Assembly: GCA_013140975.1 (NCBI GenBank)
Contig: JABFRV010000086.1
Span: 1 to 64,000 of the forward strand
Source: Saprospiraceae bacterium
GTDB lineage: Bacteria > Bacteroidota > Bacteroidia > Chitinophagales > Saprospiraceae
DNA length: 64,000 nt
Reading direction: 5' to 3'
This document shows, piece by piece, positions 54,260-62,206 of the stretch. Each line of letters begins with the position of its first letter. The stretch's first letter is position 1. Made by a program: the position numbers and the translations under genes. The notes beneath the pieces are model-generated. The model searched no databases. It worked only from the letters and a program-made list of their open reading frames with translations, and was not told the origin of the DNA.

Positions 54260-55203
54260 TTTGAAAGATTTTGAAAAACATGGAGTTTCATCATTTCGTA
54301 TGTTTCCGAACCCGTTGGCCACAATACTGTAAGCTTATCAACATCTTTTTTCGATAGCTTTTTAAAATCAGATCTTGAAATATTGCATTGCATTTTATAT
54401 ACTGTTTTTCCGGTTTTGATTTGTTGTTCCGGAGGCGCGGTAACTGCGTTTTGAAGATAGATATAATCTTCATCTATAAAAGTTAATTTGAGAGGACTTG
54501 TCTCTTCAATAATTCCATACAATTGAATTGCTTTTGGAGTGCCGAATTCAAACTTAAGCTCCAAGAAGTACTTTTTCCCCGATTTTAAGAAACGACAATA
54601 TGTCTCAAGGAATTCCTGTTCAACAAAATGTTTTTCCAGTTCAGCAGGAGTAAAAGAAAACAATTGAGCAAATTGATTGGCTTTGACTTTGCCATCTTGC
54701 GTAACTTCTAATTTACAATCATATTCAGGAATATAGTTCACGAGCATTCCTTGATTAAAAAGTGAAGAATAATCTTTTTTGGCTTCCTTATAATGAATTT
54801 TATTACGATCAATTTTTAGAATTAAACTTAAAATTCTTTTTGTTTCTTTGGATTCTTTGTAATTGGGTAGGTATTGTATTTGATTTGTAAGTGTTTGTGC
54901 AAGAAGGTAGCATTGCATTTTATCTTCGAAGGATTTTACAATCTTCTGATTGGCTTTTATTTGATTTAATATTACTTTTTCGGATTTAGAATCTAATTTG
55001 GATTCTTTTAACTTCTTTTGAAGTCCGTCGATCACATCATGGCGACTTACGATAAGTGATCGCTGATTCTCCACTTTTTGGTGAATTATTGTTTGCAACT
55101 CAGGTTTTTGAATTAAAGCTGAGGGCGAATTGGCTGATAATTCAAGACAGGGTTCAAAAAGACAGAATAGGAGAATTAAGGCAGGAAAAAGATTAATTTT
55201 CAT
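54238..55203 (-). CDS. Secreted protein of unknown function
   Basis: 321 residues with a signal peptide (to about 24, LELSAN). A helical, charged N-terminal region (about 35-115) precedes a beta-rich part (about 140-300) with repeated LELKFEFG and LKLTFIDEDYIYLQ strand patterns. I do not recognise the family. It overlaps miaE, but a shared role is not indicated. It ends in KCIQIKN. Confidence 0.7.
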   Translation of the reverse strand: MKINLFPALILLFCLFEPCLELSANSPSALIQKPELQTIIHQKVENQRSLIVSRHDVIDGLQKKLKESKLDSKSEKVILNQIKANQKIVKSFEDKMQCYLLAQTLTNQIQYLPNYKESKETKRILSLILKIDRNKIHYKEAKKDYSSLFNQGMLVNYIPEYDCKLEVTQDGKVKANQFAQLFSFTPAELEKHFVEQEFLETYCRFLKSGKKYFLELKFEFGTPKAIQLYGIIEETSPLKLTFIDEDYIYLQNAVTAPPEQQIKTGKTVYKMQCNISRSDFKKLSKKDVDKLTVLWPTGSETYEMMKLHVFQNLSKCIQIKN

Positions 55204-55425
55204 TATAAAATAGAAATTGCGGATAAAACTATCAAAAAGTAAAATTAGAATTATTTTATATATGTAAAATTAATTTCTGTCCTTTCAGGCTAAATTGTTC
55301 GATTCTGTGCTTGAGATTGATGCTGAATTATAGGATTTTCAGTAAAATATACCATTTTTAAGCTGTTTTGGCTGTATAAATTTTTTAATTCAATAAAAAA
55401 TTAGATAAAGTATTAATATTTAGCA

Positions 55426-55433
55426 TACCTTTG
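55426..55433 (+). promoter_or_regulatory. Promoter -7 box of the RRM gene
   Basis: TACCTTTG fits TAnnTTTG exactly, 42 bp before the start codon at 55475. No clear -33 TTTG. The implied leader is about 35 nt. Confidence 0.6.
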
Positions 55434-55474
55434 AGCGTCCTGCTTTACAAATCTCAGGACTGTAATTTTATTTT

Positions 55475-55807
55475 ATGAACCTTTTTGTTACCAAATTGGA
55501 CTTCCAAACTAAAGAGAGCACGCTTAGAGCTGCCTTTGAGAAATACGGAGAAGTCACTGATGTTAAAATTGTTACCGACAAAATGTCCGGACGCTCTAAG
55601 GGGTATGGCTTTGTTGAAATGTCTAATGACGACGATGGTATGAACGCTATAAACGGTCTTAATGAGACTGAATTAGATGGACGTACAATAATCGTTAAGA
55701 AAGCTGAACCTAGAGAAAGCAGACCTCCTCGCACTGGCGGCGGTGGTGGTGGTGGCTTCAGAGGAGGCAACGGCGGCGGTGGCGGCAACAGAAACAGACG
55801 TTTCTAA
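55475..55807 (+). CDS. RRM-type glycine-rich RNA-binding protein
   Basis: 110 residues. One RRM (about 1-78) with RNP2 LFVTKL and RNP1 KGYGFVEM, then a Gly/Arg/Asn-rich tail (about 85-110), the usual build of bacterial cold-shock-like RNA-binding proteins. It probably binds single-stranded RNA. The GC-rich tail differs in composition from its AT-rich neighbours only because of glycine and arginine codons. Confidence 0.95.
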   Translation: MNLFVTKLDFQTKESTLRAAFEKYGEVTDVKIVTDKMSGRSKGYGFVEMSNDDDGMNAINGLNETELDGRTIIVKKAEPRESRPPRTGGGGGGGFRGGNGGGGGNRNRRF

Positions 55808-55917
55808 GCTACAAACACGCTCTTTCCCAATTTTTCGATTTTTACTGAACTAATAGCATAGCTATTGGATTTGAATAATATTAAGTATTATTTAAGTCCT
55901 TACCTTTCAAAATGTAG

Positions 55918-55925
55918 TACTTTTG
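55918..55925 (+). promoter_or_regulatory. Promoter -7 box of the M20 peptidase operon
   Basis: TACTTTTG fits TAnnTTTG exactly, 36 bp before the start codon at 55961. No good -33 box. Confidence 0.6.
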
Positions 55926-55960
55926 CGGGCATCTAAAGCTTTTATCCTAATCGTTTTATC

Positions 55961-57337
55961 ATGAGTGCAATAAATACATATATACAGAATAATTTCGGAA
56001 GGTTTACTGATGAGCTCCTAGAGCTTTTAAGGATTCCATCTGTAAGTGCAGATTCCAAACATAACGAAGATACTGCCAGATGTGCTGAAGCTGTTAAACT
56101 AGCTTTAAGTAAGGCAGGATGTAGTCATGTTGAGATCTGTCCTACAGACGGGCATCCTATTGTTTATGCCGAGAAAATTATCGACCCTAATTTACCAACA
56201 ATTTTAACGTATGGACATTATGATGTTCAGCCTCCAGATCCTCTTGATCTTTGGACTAGTGGACCTTTCGATCCTGTTATTAAGGATGGAAAAATTTACG
56301 CCAGAGGTTCATGTGATGATAAAGGTCAGGTATTTATGCACGTTAAGGCATTAGAAACAATGCTTGCCACGAATTCATTGCCTTGCAACATTAAGTATAT
56401 GATTGAAGGCGAAGAAGAGGTAGGCTCATCTAACTTGGGAACATTTTTAGAAAAAAACAAAGAAAAGCTTAAAGCTGACATTGTACTCGTTAGTGATACT
56501 TCGATGATCAGTATGGACACTCCTTCTATTGAAACAGGCTTAAGAGGCCTTGCTTATATGGAAGTCGAAGTTACAGGCCCGAATCGTGATTTACATTCAG
56601 GAGTATATGGTGGTGCTGTCGCTAATCCAATTACGATCCTTGCTCAGATGATTGCTTCTCTTCATGATGAAAACAATCATATTACTGTTAAGGGATTTTA
56701 TGACGATGTATTGAATTTGACTTCTCAAGAAAGAGAAGATCTCAATAAAGCTCCTTTTAGCCTTGAGCAATACAAAAAAGATTTAAATGTAACAGAGGTT
56801 TGGGGAGAAAAAGGATATACAACTCTTGAACGAACCGGCGTACGACCTACACTAGAATTAAATGGTATCTGGGGAGGGTATACAGGAGAAGGAGCTAAAA
56901 CTGTACTTCCTTCAAAAGCATCTGCTAAAATTTCGATGCGACTTGTTCCTCATCAGAATTCAATTAAAATTGCTGAATTATTTACCAAGCATTTTGAATC
57001 CATTGCTCCACCATATATAAAAGTTAACGTGACCGAATTACATGGTGGCGAACCTGTTGTTACTCCTACAGATGGACTGGCGTATCGAGCAGCTGCAATG
57101 GCAATTGAAGAAGCATTTGGAAAAAAGCCAATTCCAACAAGAGGAGGTGGAAGTATTCCAATTGTAGCGCTATTTGAAAAAATATTAGGATTGAAAACTG
57201 TTCTTATGGGATTCGGTTTAGATTCTGATAATATTCATTCACCGAATGAACACTACGGTTTATTCAATTTTCAGAAAGGAATTGAAACAATACCTTTGTT
57301 CTGTAAAAATTTTACGAAATTAAATCAAACATCATAA
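55961..57337 (+). CDS. M20-family metallopeptidase (dipeptidase)
   Basis: 458 residues. Zinc-binding and catalytic motifs are ILTYGHYDVQPPDP (metal His and base Asp), YARGSCDDKGQVF (metal Asp), EGEEEVGSSN (catalytic Glu-Glu) and a late HSPNEH (metal His). A dimerisation lid domain lies at about 190-350. Members are cytosolic dipeptidases or carboxypeptidases. The FKBP gene begins 1 bp after its stop, so they are one transcript. Confidence 0.94.
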   Translation: MSAINTYIQNNFGRFTDELLELLRIPSVSADSKHNEDTARCAEAVKLALSKAGCSHVEICPTDGHPIVYAEKIIDPNLPTILTYGHYDVQPPDPLDLWTSGPFDPVIKDGKIYARGSCDDKGQVFMHVKALETMLATNSLPCNIKYMIEGEEEVGSSNLGTFLEKNKEKLKADIVLVSDTSMISMDTPSIETGLRGLAYMEVEVTGPNRDLHSGVYGGAVANPITILAQMIASLHDENNHITVKGFYDDVLNLTSQEREDLNKAPFSLEQYKKDLNVTEVWGEKGYTTLERTGVRPTLELNGIWGGYTGEGAKTVLPSKASAKISMRLVPHQNSIKIAELFTKHFESIAPPYIKVNVTELHGGEPVVTPTDGLAYRAAAMAIEEAFGKKPIPTRGGGSIPIVALFEKILGLKTVLMGFGLDSDNIHSPNEHYGLFNFQKGIETIPLFCKNFTKLNQTS

Positions 57338-57338
57338 A

Positions 57339-58004
57339 ATGAATAAAAATTTCATTATTGCACTTCTTTGTGCATTTAGTATTTCACATTTTACAACAAA
57401 TGCACAAAACAATAATCGACCAATGGATAATTTTAGTTATAGCGTAGGTGTATTAATCGCCAAATCATTGAAAGATCAAGGAATTGATAACCTGAATATG
57501 GACGACTTCATGAAAGGGCTTAATGAGCAACTTAAAGGAACTGCAAATTGCACAGTTGAACAAGCTACGCAAGCATACAGTAAAGGAATGCAAGAAGTTG
57601 CTGCAAAGAAAAATGGACCTTTGAAAGAAGCAGGTGAAAAATTTCTTGCTGAAAATAAAACAAAACCTGGAGTAGTGACAACTACAAGTGGTTTGCAATA
57701 TCAGGTAATTAAAATGGGTGATGGAGCAAAACCTGGCCCAACCAGTAAGGTAAAGGTTCATTATCATGGAACTCTTCCTGATGGAAAAGTATTTGATAGC
57801 TCAGTTGAAAGAGGAGAGCCTATTTCTTTTCCATTAAACGGTGTAATTCCAGGTTGGACAGAAGGTGTGCAATTGATGCCTGTTGGTTCTAAGTTTAAAT
57901 TCTTTATACCATACAATCTTGCTTATGGAGAAAGAGGAGCAGGAGCTGATATCAAGCCGTTTTCTGCTTTGGTATTTGAAGTTGAATTATTAGCCATAGA
58001 ATAA
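57339..58004 (+). CDS. FKBP-type peptidyl-prolyl isomerase (Mip/FkpA type)
   Basis: 221 residues: a signal peptide (to about 22), an N-terminal helical dimerisation domain (about 27-105) and an FKBP catalytic domain (about 115-220). Active-site residues include YHGTLPDGKVFDSS, IPGWTEGVQLMPVG and YGERGAG. It is a periplasmic proline isomerase/chaperone. It is followed by the heptad repeats and hairpin at 58005-58104. Confidence 0.94.
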   Translation: MNKNFIIALLCAFSISHFTTNAQNNNRPMDNFSYSVGVLIAKSLKDQGIDNLNMDDFMKGLNEQLKGTANCTVEQATQAYSKGMQEVAAKKNGPLKEAGEKFLAENKTKPGVVTTTSGLQYQVIKMGDGAKPGPTSKVKVHYHGTLPDGKVFDSSVERGEPISFPLNGVIPGWTEGVQLMPVGSKFKFFIPYNLAYGERGAGADIKPFSALVFEVELLAIE

Positions 58005-58034
58005 TTGAAAATTGAAAATTGAAAATTGAAATTG
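58005..58034. repeat. Heptanucleotide repeat TTGAAAA (left arm)
   Basis: Three copies of TTGAAAA plus TTGAAATTG lie directly after the FKBP stop. It forms a 21-bp perfect inverted repeat (58005-58025) with 58157-58177. Confidence 0.88.
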
Positions 58035-58063
58035 GGATACCGCAAGATTGCGGAATATTTGAT

Positions 58064-58104
58064 TAATATTTATTATATTTTCCTTGAAAATATAATAAAT
58101 ATTA
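58064..58104. terminator. 19-bp AT hairpin downstream of the FKBP gene
   Basis: A perfect 19-bp palindromic stem (58064-58082 with 58086-58104) with a 3-base spacer, made almost wholly of A and T. A smaller GC stem CCGCA-TGCGG lies at 58039-58052. It could terminate or stabilise the operon transcript; the absence of a T tract leaves the role open. Confidence 0.6.
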
Positions 58105-58156
58105 ATAAGTAAATTATAGTTAAATCATTTTTCATTCTAATTTCATGTTTGGTAAA

Positions 58157-58180
58157 TTTTCAATTTTCAATTTTCAATTT
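58157..58180. repeat. Heptanucleotide repeat TTTTCAA (right arm)
   Basis: Three copies of TTTTCAA, exact reverse complement of the left array for 21 bp. It ends 4 bp before the trmD start at 58185. Confidence 0.88.
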
Positions 58181-58184
58181 AGTT

Positions 58185-58865
58185 ATGATTATTGACATCA
58201 TTTCTGCAGTTCCAGAATTACTAATTAGCCCTTTTAATCATTCTATTCTTAAAAGAGCTAAAGAAAGAGGATTACTGGAAGTTAATGTTATTGATCTTCG
58301 GGCATTTGGTATTGGATCTCATAAGCAAATTGATGACTATGCTTATGGTGGAGGATCTGGTATGGTAATGATGATGGAGCCACTTGTTAATTGCCTTCGA
58401 TCGCTACAAATTTCAAGAACATATAATGAAATTATTTACCTCACACCAGATGGATTAACACTCAATCAAAAAATTTCTAATTCTCTTAGCTTAAAGAATA
58501 ATTTACTACTGATTTGTGGGCATTATAAAGGAATTGATCAGCGTTTTCGTGATCAATTTGTAACAATGGAAATATCAATTGGCGATTATGTACTAAGTGG
58601 GGGAGAGTTGGCTGCGGCAGTACTTGTCGATTCTATTGGTAGATTAATACCTGGTGTATTAAATGATGAAACATCGGCACTTACAGATTCATTTCAAGAC
58701 AATTTACTTGCACCTCCTGTTTACACTCGACCCGAGATTTTTGAAGGATCTAAAGTTCCTGATATTTTACTTAGTGGTCATGAAGCCAAAATTGAAGATT
58801 GGAGATATGAGCAATCTATAGAAAGGACTAAGAGATTGAGACCTGATATTTTTAAGGAGGAATAG
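58185..58865 (+). CDS. trmD: tRNA (guanine-N1-)-methyltransferase
   Basis: About 226 residues from the ATG at 58185; the TTG at 58149 would translate the heptad repeat. SPOUT fold with the trefoil knot: DDYAYGGGSGMVMMMEPL, LICGHYKGIDQRF and the SAM-binding GDYVLSGGELAA. It methylates G37 of tRNA and prevents frameshifting. Slightly shorter than E. coli TrmD at the C terminus. Confidence 0.95.
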   Translation: MIIDIISAVPELLISPFNHSILKRAKERGLLEVNVIDLRAFGIGSHKQIDDYAYGGGSGMVMMMEPLVNCLRSLQISRTYNEIIYLTPDGLTLNQKISNSLSLKNNLLLICGHYKGIDQRFRDQFVTMEISIGDYVLSGGELAAAVLVDSIGRLIPGVLNDETSALTDSFQDNLLAPPVYTRPEIFEGSKVPDILLSGHEAKIEDWRYEQSIERTKRLRPDIFKEE

Positions 58866-59008
58866 AATTTTGAAAAATAATAATTCTAATAATTTAGTAA
58901 ATAATAATTTAGATTATTTATTTTTAAAGGTTTTGCCGCGATCGAGGGGTTTTATTTCATAAAAGTTATTACAGAAAAGCATGAAAAAGTATTAAGAATT
59001 GCTAAAAT

Positions 59009-59521
59009 ATGAAATACTATATAATTATTAATTTTTTAGTCATTTCTTGTTCTATCAAAAGTTCAGAACATAAAGAGTATAAACAGATTTTAAAAACTTT
59101 ATCTAAACCTATATATAGGAACTCAGGTCCAGGTATTTATTCAATAGATTATGCCAAGCTACCTTGTCCAAGTAACTTTACTGAAATAAAAATAAAATAT
59201 GAAAAAATAATAGGATTAGAATTAGATAGTTTAAAAGTAAAGGTTATGGCTTATAGAGAAAAATTTCTTGAAGCTTCTCCAAGTCTAAAAGGAGTTACGA
59301 TTACTGAAATTAGAAAGTATTATGGGAAAGAAACTACCAATGCATTTCGAAATGGAAGGATAAGTGAATTGCAATATTATTTCAATGGAATTGGGGTTGT
59401 TGACTGTTATACGCCTTATGATGAAATAGGAACTGATTACAATCATTGTTCATTGTTGAGTTTTGAGTTGGACTCAAATGAGAAATTAGAGAAAGTTAAT
59501 GTTCTTAATTTTTTTTATTAA
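59009..59521 (+). CDS. Small putative lipoprotein of unknown function
   Basis: 170 residues starting with a hydrophobic signal followed by LVISC (possible lipobox). The rest is mixed and has no recognised motif. Several cysteines (about 53, 132, 147) could be structural. It is isolated, with the repeat-bearing intergenic region downstream. Family not recognised. Confidence 0.65.
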   Translation: MKYYIIINFLVISCSIKSSEHKEYKQILKTLSKPIYRNSGPGIYSIDYAKLPCPSNFTEIKIKYEKIIGLELDSLKVKVMAYREKFLEASPSLKGVTITEIRKYYGKETTNAFRNGRISELQYYFNGIGVVDCYTPYDEIGTDYNHCSLLSFELDSNEKLEKVNVLNFFY

Positions 59522-59777
59522 GAATTAATAACTTTTTTAAGTCATACTATGAAAAGATTTGACCCAGGATTGTACTATTGCAAAAGATCCTAAATCAGGT
59601 GTAATTCTTAGACAATTAGGATCAACATTATCATTTAAAGGTTTTAAACAAGGCTGAAGTGTATCAAGATTGATATCAAATATATTACAAATTGAGATTT
59701 CACGAAATCACTCTGCATTGATTAATTTACTAGGCAGAATAATTGAGTATTAATTGTAATCCATAGCTCTTAAGTAA

Positions 59778-59793
59778 GTTCACGAACGGATTT
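59778..59793. repeat. GTTCRCGAACGGATT element, copy 1
   Basis: GTTCACGAACGGATTT begins at 59778. It lacks the upstream inverted arm seen in the other copies and is followed by a T-rich stretch. Its start is exactly 95 bp before that of copy 2. Confidence 0.75.
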
Positions 59794-59864
59794 GATTTTT
59801 ATTTAGAATTGTCACAACAATATTGGTTTTCAATAAAACTAGCATAACGTCTGTAAGAATCAGT

Positions 59865-59888
59865 TCCGAACGGTTCGCGAACGGATTA
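59865..59888. repeat. GTTCGCGAACGGATT element, copy 2
   Basis: The element starts at 59873, preceded by TCCGAACG, forming an imperfect palindrome, and is followed by ATTAG and a run of nine T. It may act as a terminator for the lipoprotein gene. Confidence 0.8.
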
Positions 59889-59952
59889 GTTTTTTTTTAG
59901 ATTGGTTTAAATAAATATTTAACAAGAAAAAAATCAACTTTTAGATCTTAAT

Positions 59953-59981
59953 ATCCGTTTGCGAACCGTTCGCGAACGGAT
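59953..59981. repeat. GTTCGCGAACGGATT element, copy 3 with full inverted arms
   Basis: The 14-bp arms ATCCGTTTGCGAAC and GTTCGCGAACGGAT are separated by one C, with one mismatch. The centre CCGTTCGCGAACGG (59966-59979) is a perfect 14-bp palindrome. ATTATTAG and T-rich sequence follow. The core starts exactly 95 bp after copy 2. Confidence 0.85.
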
Positions 59982-60039
59982 TATTAGTTTTTAATAATAG
60001 ACTACGATTGATTAACAAATATTAGATAAAGTGAGTCTT

Positions 60040-61278
60040 TTATACTTCTTTTATTTTTGATAGTAACGCATAAAGAATTTTATAGTCACTATTCTTTTCG
60101 TCAAGAATGCTTAATAATTTTTGCGCTTCCAATTTTACTTCCTGATCAGGAAATTGATGATCTCTCATATAATGTAAGTACTTCATCAAGCGGAATGGAT
60201 TGAACCATTTTAAAAGTCTTTTCGTAAAGGATTCAATTGTCGCGCAATTATTTCGACAAAGTTTTATTTCAGATTCAAGTTGTTCGTCAATAAAGTAATT
60301 AAATAAATCTTCATGAAGACTTATTAAATCCTCTTTCCAGGAATCATTATTATACCAACCAGGAATTAGGGAAATTAATTTTCCAAAAAGCAAAATAGCT
60401 TCCAATGAATAGGTGAGTTGATTCTTGTTTTCTTCGAATTTAATGATTGCTCTTCCCGTTCCAAATGGAACTCTTTCCGAAATACGGGAAGAAGGATATA
60501 CCAATACCTTATCCAATTCATCCAACTGGTTGTTAACTGAAAACTTATGCAAAAAATAAAAATCTTCACCAGCCTTTCTTTGATTCATGCCGCCTTGTCT
60601 GCAATAATCCAGAGCACGAACAGCAAAGCAAGATCCTAAAGTTTGAAAGGCATAAGGGTAGTTGATTAATTTTTGAGAGGCAATGTAATATCTAAGATGC
60701 AACTCGTATTCCAAAATTGCCTTGTGATTTTTTTCATCATCTATTCTGTGACTAAAATTTATTGACAGACATGATTTGCGATCGGGGGAAGAGAAATAAT
60801 TTTCTATATCTTTTAAGTAGGAAGATTCAACAATGCAATCTGCATCAAGATTAACGATAATGCCATTGGAATTCGCAATTGTCTTAAATCTATTAATCGC
60901 TTCATCCATGCCTGCTTTTCTTGCTGATCCAACACCGGCAATTTTATTTTTAAATACCAAAGGCTCAATACAATGAAATCGAACGAAGCGTGTGGAATTT
61001 ATCTTTATCCAGTTTTGAAGTTGCTCATATTGTAATTTATGAAATAGTATAAGCTCATTTGGAGCTGATTCAGAGTGATTGAGTATCACGATTACTTCTG
61101 TAAGTGTATTCGGTTCTTCACAATCTTTAAGGGATTGTAGGGTCTTAATCAGGTCTTTTTCTTCGTGTGATGGAATAATTACAATTGTAGAAAGCTCAGG
61201 CTCTGGGTTTGCAGGAATTAAGGTAGGGTGCAAACCATGTTTTTCTAAATAACTGGAATAAATTGAGAGATTATTCAT
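60040..61278 (-). CDS. Family 2 glycosyltransferase
   Basis: About 412 residues from the ATG at 61278 (MNNLSIYSSYLEKHG); TTG at 61290 is the alternative. GT-A fold with TIVIIPSHEEKDLIKTLQSL at about 25-45 and the metal-binding DADC in VNLDADCIVESSYL. MNQRKAGEDFYFLHKF (ED motif) is diagnostic of processive-like GT2 enzymes. It has no membrane helices. The acceptor is unknown; its divergent neighbour is WbqC-like. Confidence 0.88.
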   Translation of the reverse strand: MNNLSIYSSYLEKHGLHPTLIPANPEPELSTIVIIPSHEEKDLIKTLQSLKDCEEPNTLTEVIVILNHSESAPNELILFHKLQYEQLQNWIKINSTRFVRFHCIEPLVFKNKIAGVGSARKAGMDEAINRFKTIANSNGIIVNLDADCIVESSYLKDIENYFSSPDRKSCLSINFSHRIDDEKNHKAILEYELHLRYYIASQKLINYPYAFQTLGSCFAVRALDYCRQGGMNQRKAGEDFYFLHKFSVNNQLDELDKVLVYPSSRISERVPFGTGRAIIKFEENKNQLTYSLEAILLFGKLISLIPGWYNNDSWKEDLISLHEDLFNYFIDEQLESEIKLCRNNCATIESFTKRLLKWFNPFRLMKYLHYMRDHQFPDQEVKLEAQKLLSILDEKNSDYKILYALLSKIKEV

Positions 61279-61322
61279 TTTCCGGTACAAACATATTTTT
61301 ATTTTCGGTCATCGGCTTACCT

Positions 61323-61949
61323 TTGAGAAAAATAATTATTCTGGATACCATCATTATTGAGTGTCATATCTTTCCTTCAATTGAATGTTTATCCCTGTTT
61401 GCTCACAATCAAGTTCAAATTGAAGCCCATGAGAATTATCAAAAACGTTCTTTCAGAAATCGTTACTTTATTAAGGATAGGGATGGATTACAATCATTAA
61501 GCATTCCATTACTGAAAGGTAAAAATCAGCAACAACATATCCAAAATGTTGCAATAAGTTATGACCACCCTTGGGTAAAACAACATATACAAACACTACA
61601 AACAGTCTATGGAAAGGCACCTTATTTCTTATATTATTTTGAAGAAATTAAGCAAATGCTTGAAGCTAAAACTTCCAGTCTTTTTGAATTAAATCTTAAC
61701 ACTACAAAATTCTTGCTTCATAAAATTGGTCTTAAGAAGGACCTTGAGCTTACTTCAACATTTTGTAAAAATTATGAGAGTGCAATTTTGGATTGCCGGA
61801 ATAAGTTTGATATAAATTCTGCAAATCAGGTAGAGTTAGTTGAAAGTCGTTCATTTAGTAATGTAAAAATAAATCCCTTGATGAGCGGACTTGATTTATT
61901 ATTTAATTTTGGTCCTGAATCGATTCTGCTACTGAATGAATTAAGGTAG
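61323..61949 (+). CDS. WbqC-family protein
   Basis: About 208 residues from TTG at 61323 (MRKIIILDTIIIECHIFPSIECL); no suitable ATG exists and earlier starts overlap the divergent gene. Family features are the FPSIECLSLFAHNQVQIEAHENYQKRSFRNRY start and LSIPLLKG near 75. WbqC proteins occur near O-antigen or secretion genes but have no clear catalytic assignment. The start lies 44 bp from the divergent glycosyltransferase start. Confidence 0.85.
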   Translation: MRKIIILDTIIIECHIFPSIECLSLFAHNQVQIEAHENYQKRSFRNRYFIKDRDGLQSLSIPLLKGKNQQQHIQNVAISYDHPWVKQHIQTLQTVYGKAPYFLYYFEEIKQMLEAKTSSLFELNLNTTKFLLHKIGLKKDLELTSTFCKNYESAILDCRNKFDINSANQVELVESRSFSNVKINPLMSGLDLLFNFGPESILLLNELR

Positions 61950-62206
61950 AAGGGAATCAAGTTTTATTTGAAATTAAACAATAATATTTTTATTCGAATT
62001 GGTTTAAAATTTCTGAATATCATGTATTAGATTTCTTGACTCGGGTCGTTATGAAAACACCTTGTATTCGTATTTTGAAACTCCAAGTCAACAATAAACT
62101 TTCAGCTATCAATCCGTCAATGATCAATGGCAATTCACTAAACAATTTAAGATTTTCTTTGCAATTAATTATTTTTGAAGTAGTTGATATGAAGTATTTT
62201 TACAGT

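Larger units (their letters stand above)
59522..60039. other. Convergent intergenic region carrying three palindromic elements
   Basis: About 520 bp between convergent genes. It contains the three spaced palindromes listed separately and a weak 34-codon frame (59553-59657) of uncertain meaning that may be a gene remnant. No RNA gene found. Confidence 0.6.

Noticed and set aside
55468-55788. Proline-rich open frame antisense to the RRM gene
   Set aside because: It is the mirror of glycine-rich codons of the RRM protein, which has clear RNP motifs.
59553-59657. Short 34-codon frame in the convergent gap
   Set aside because: No start codon other than TTG and no recognisable family; at most a gene remnant.
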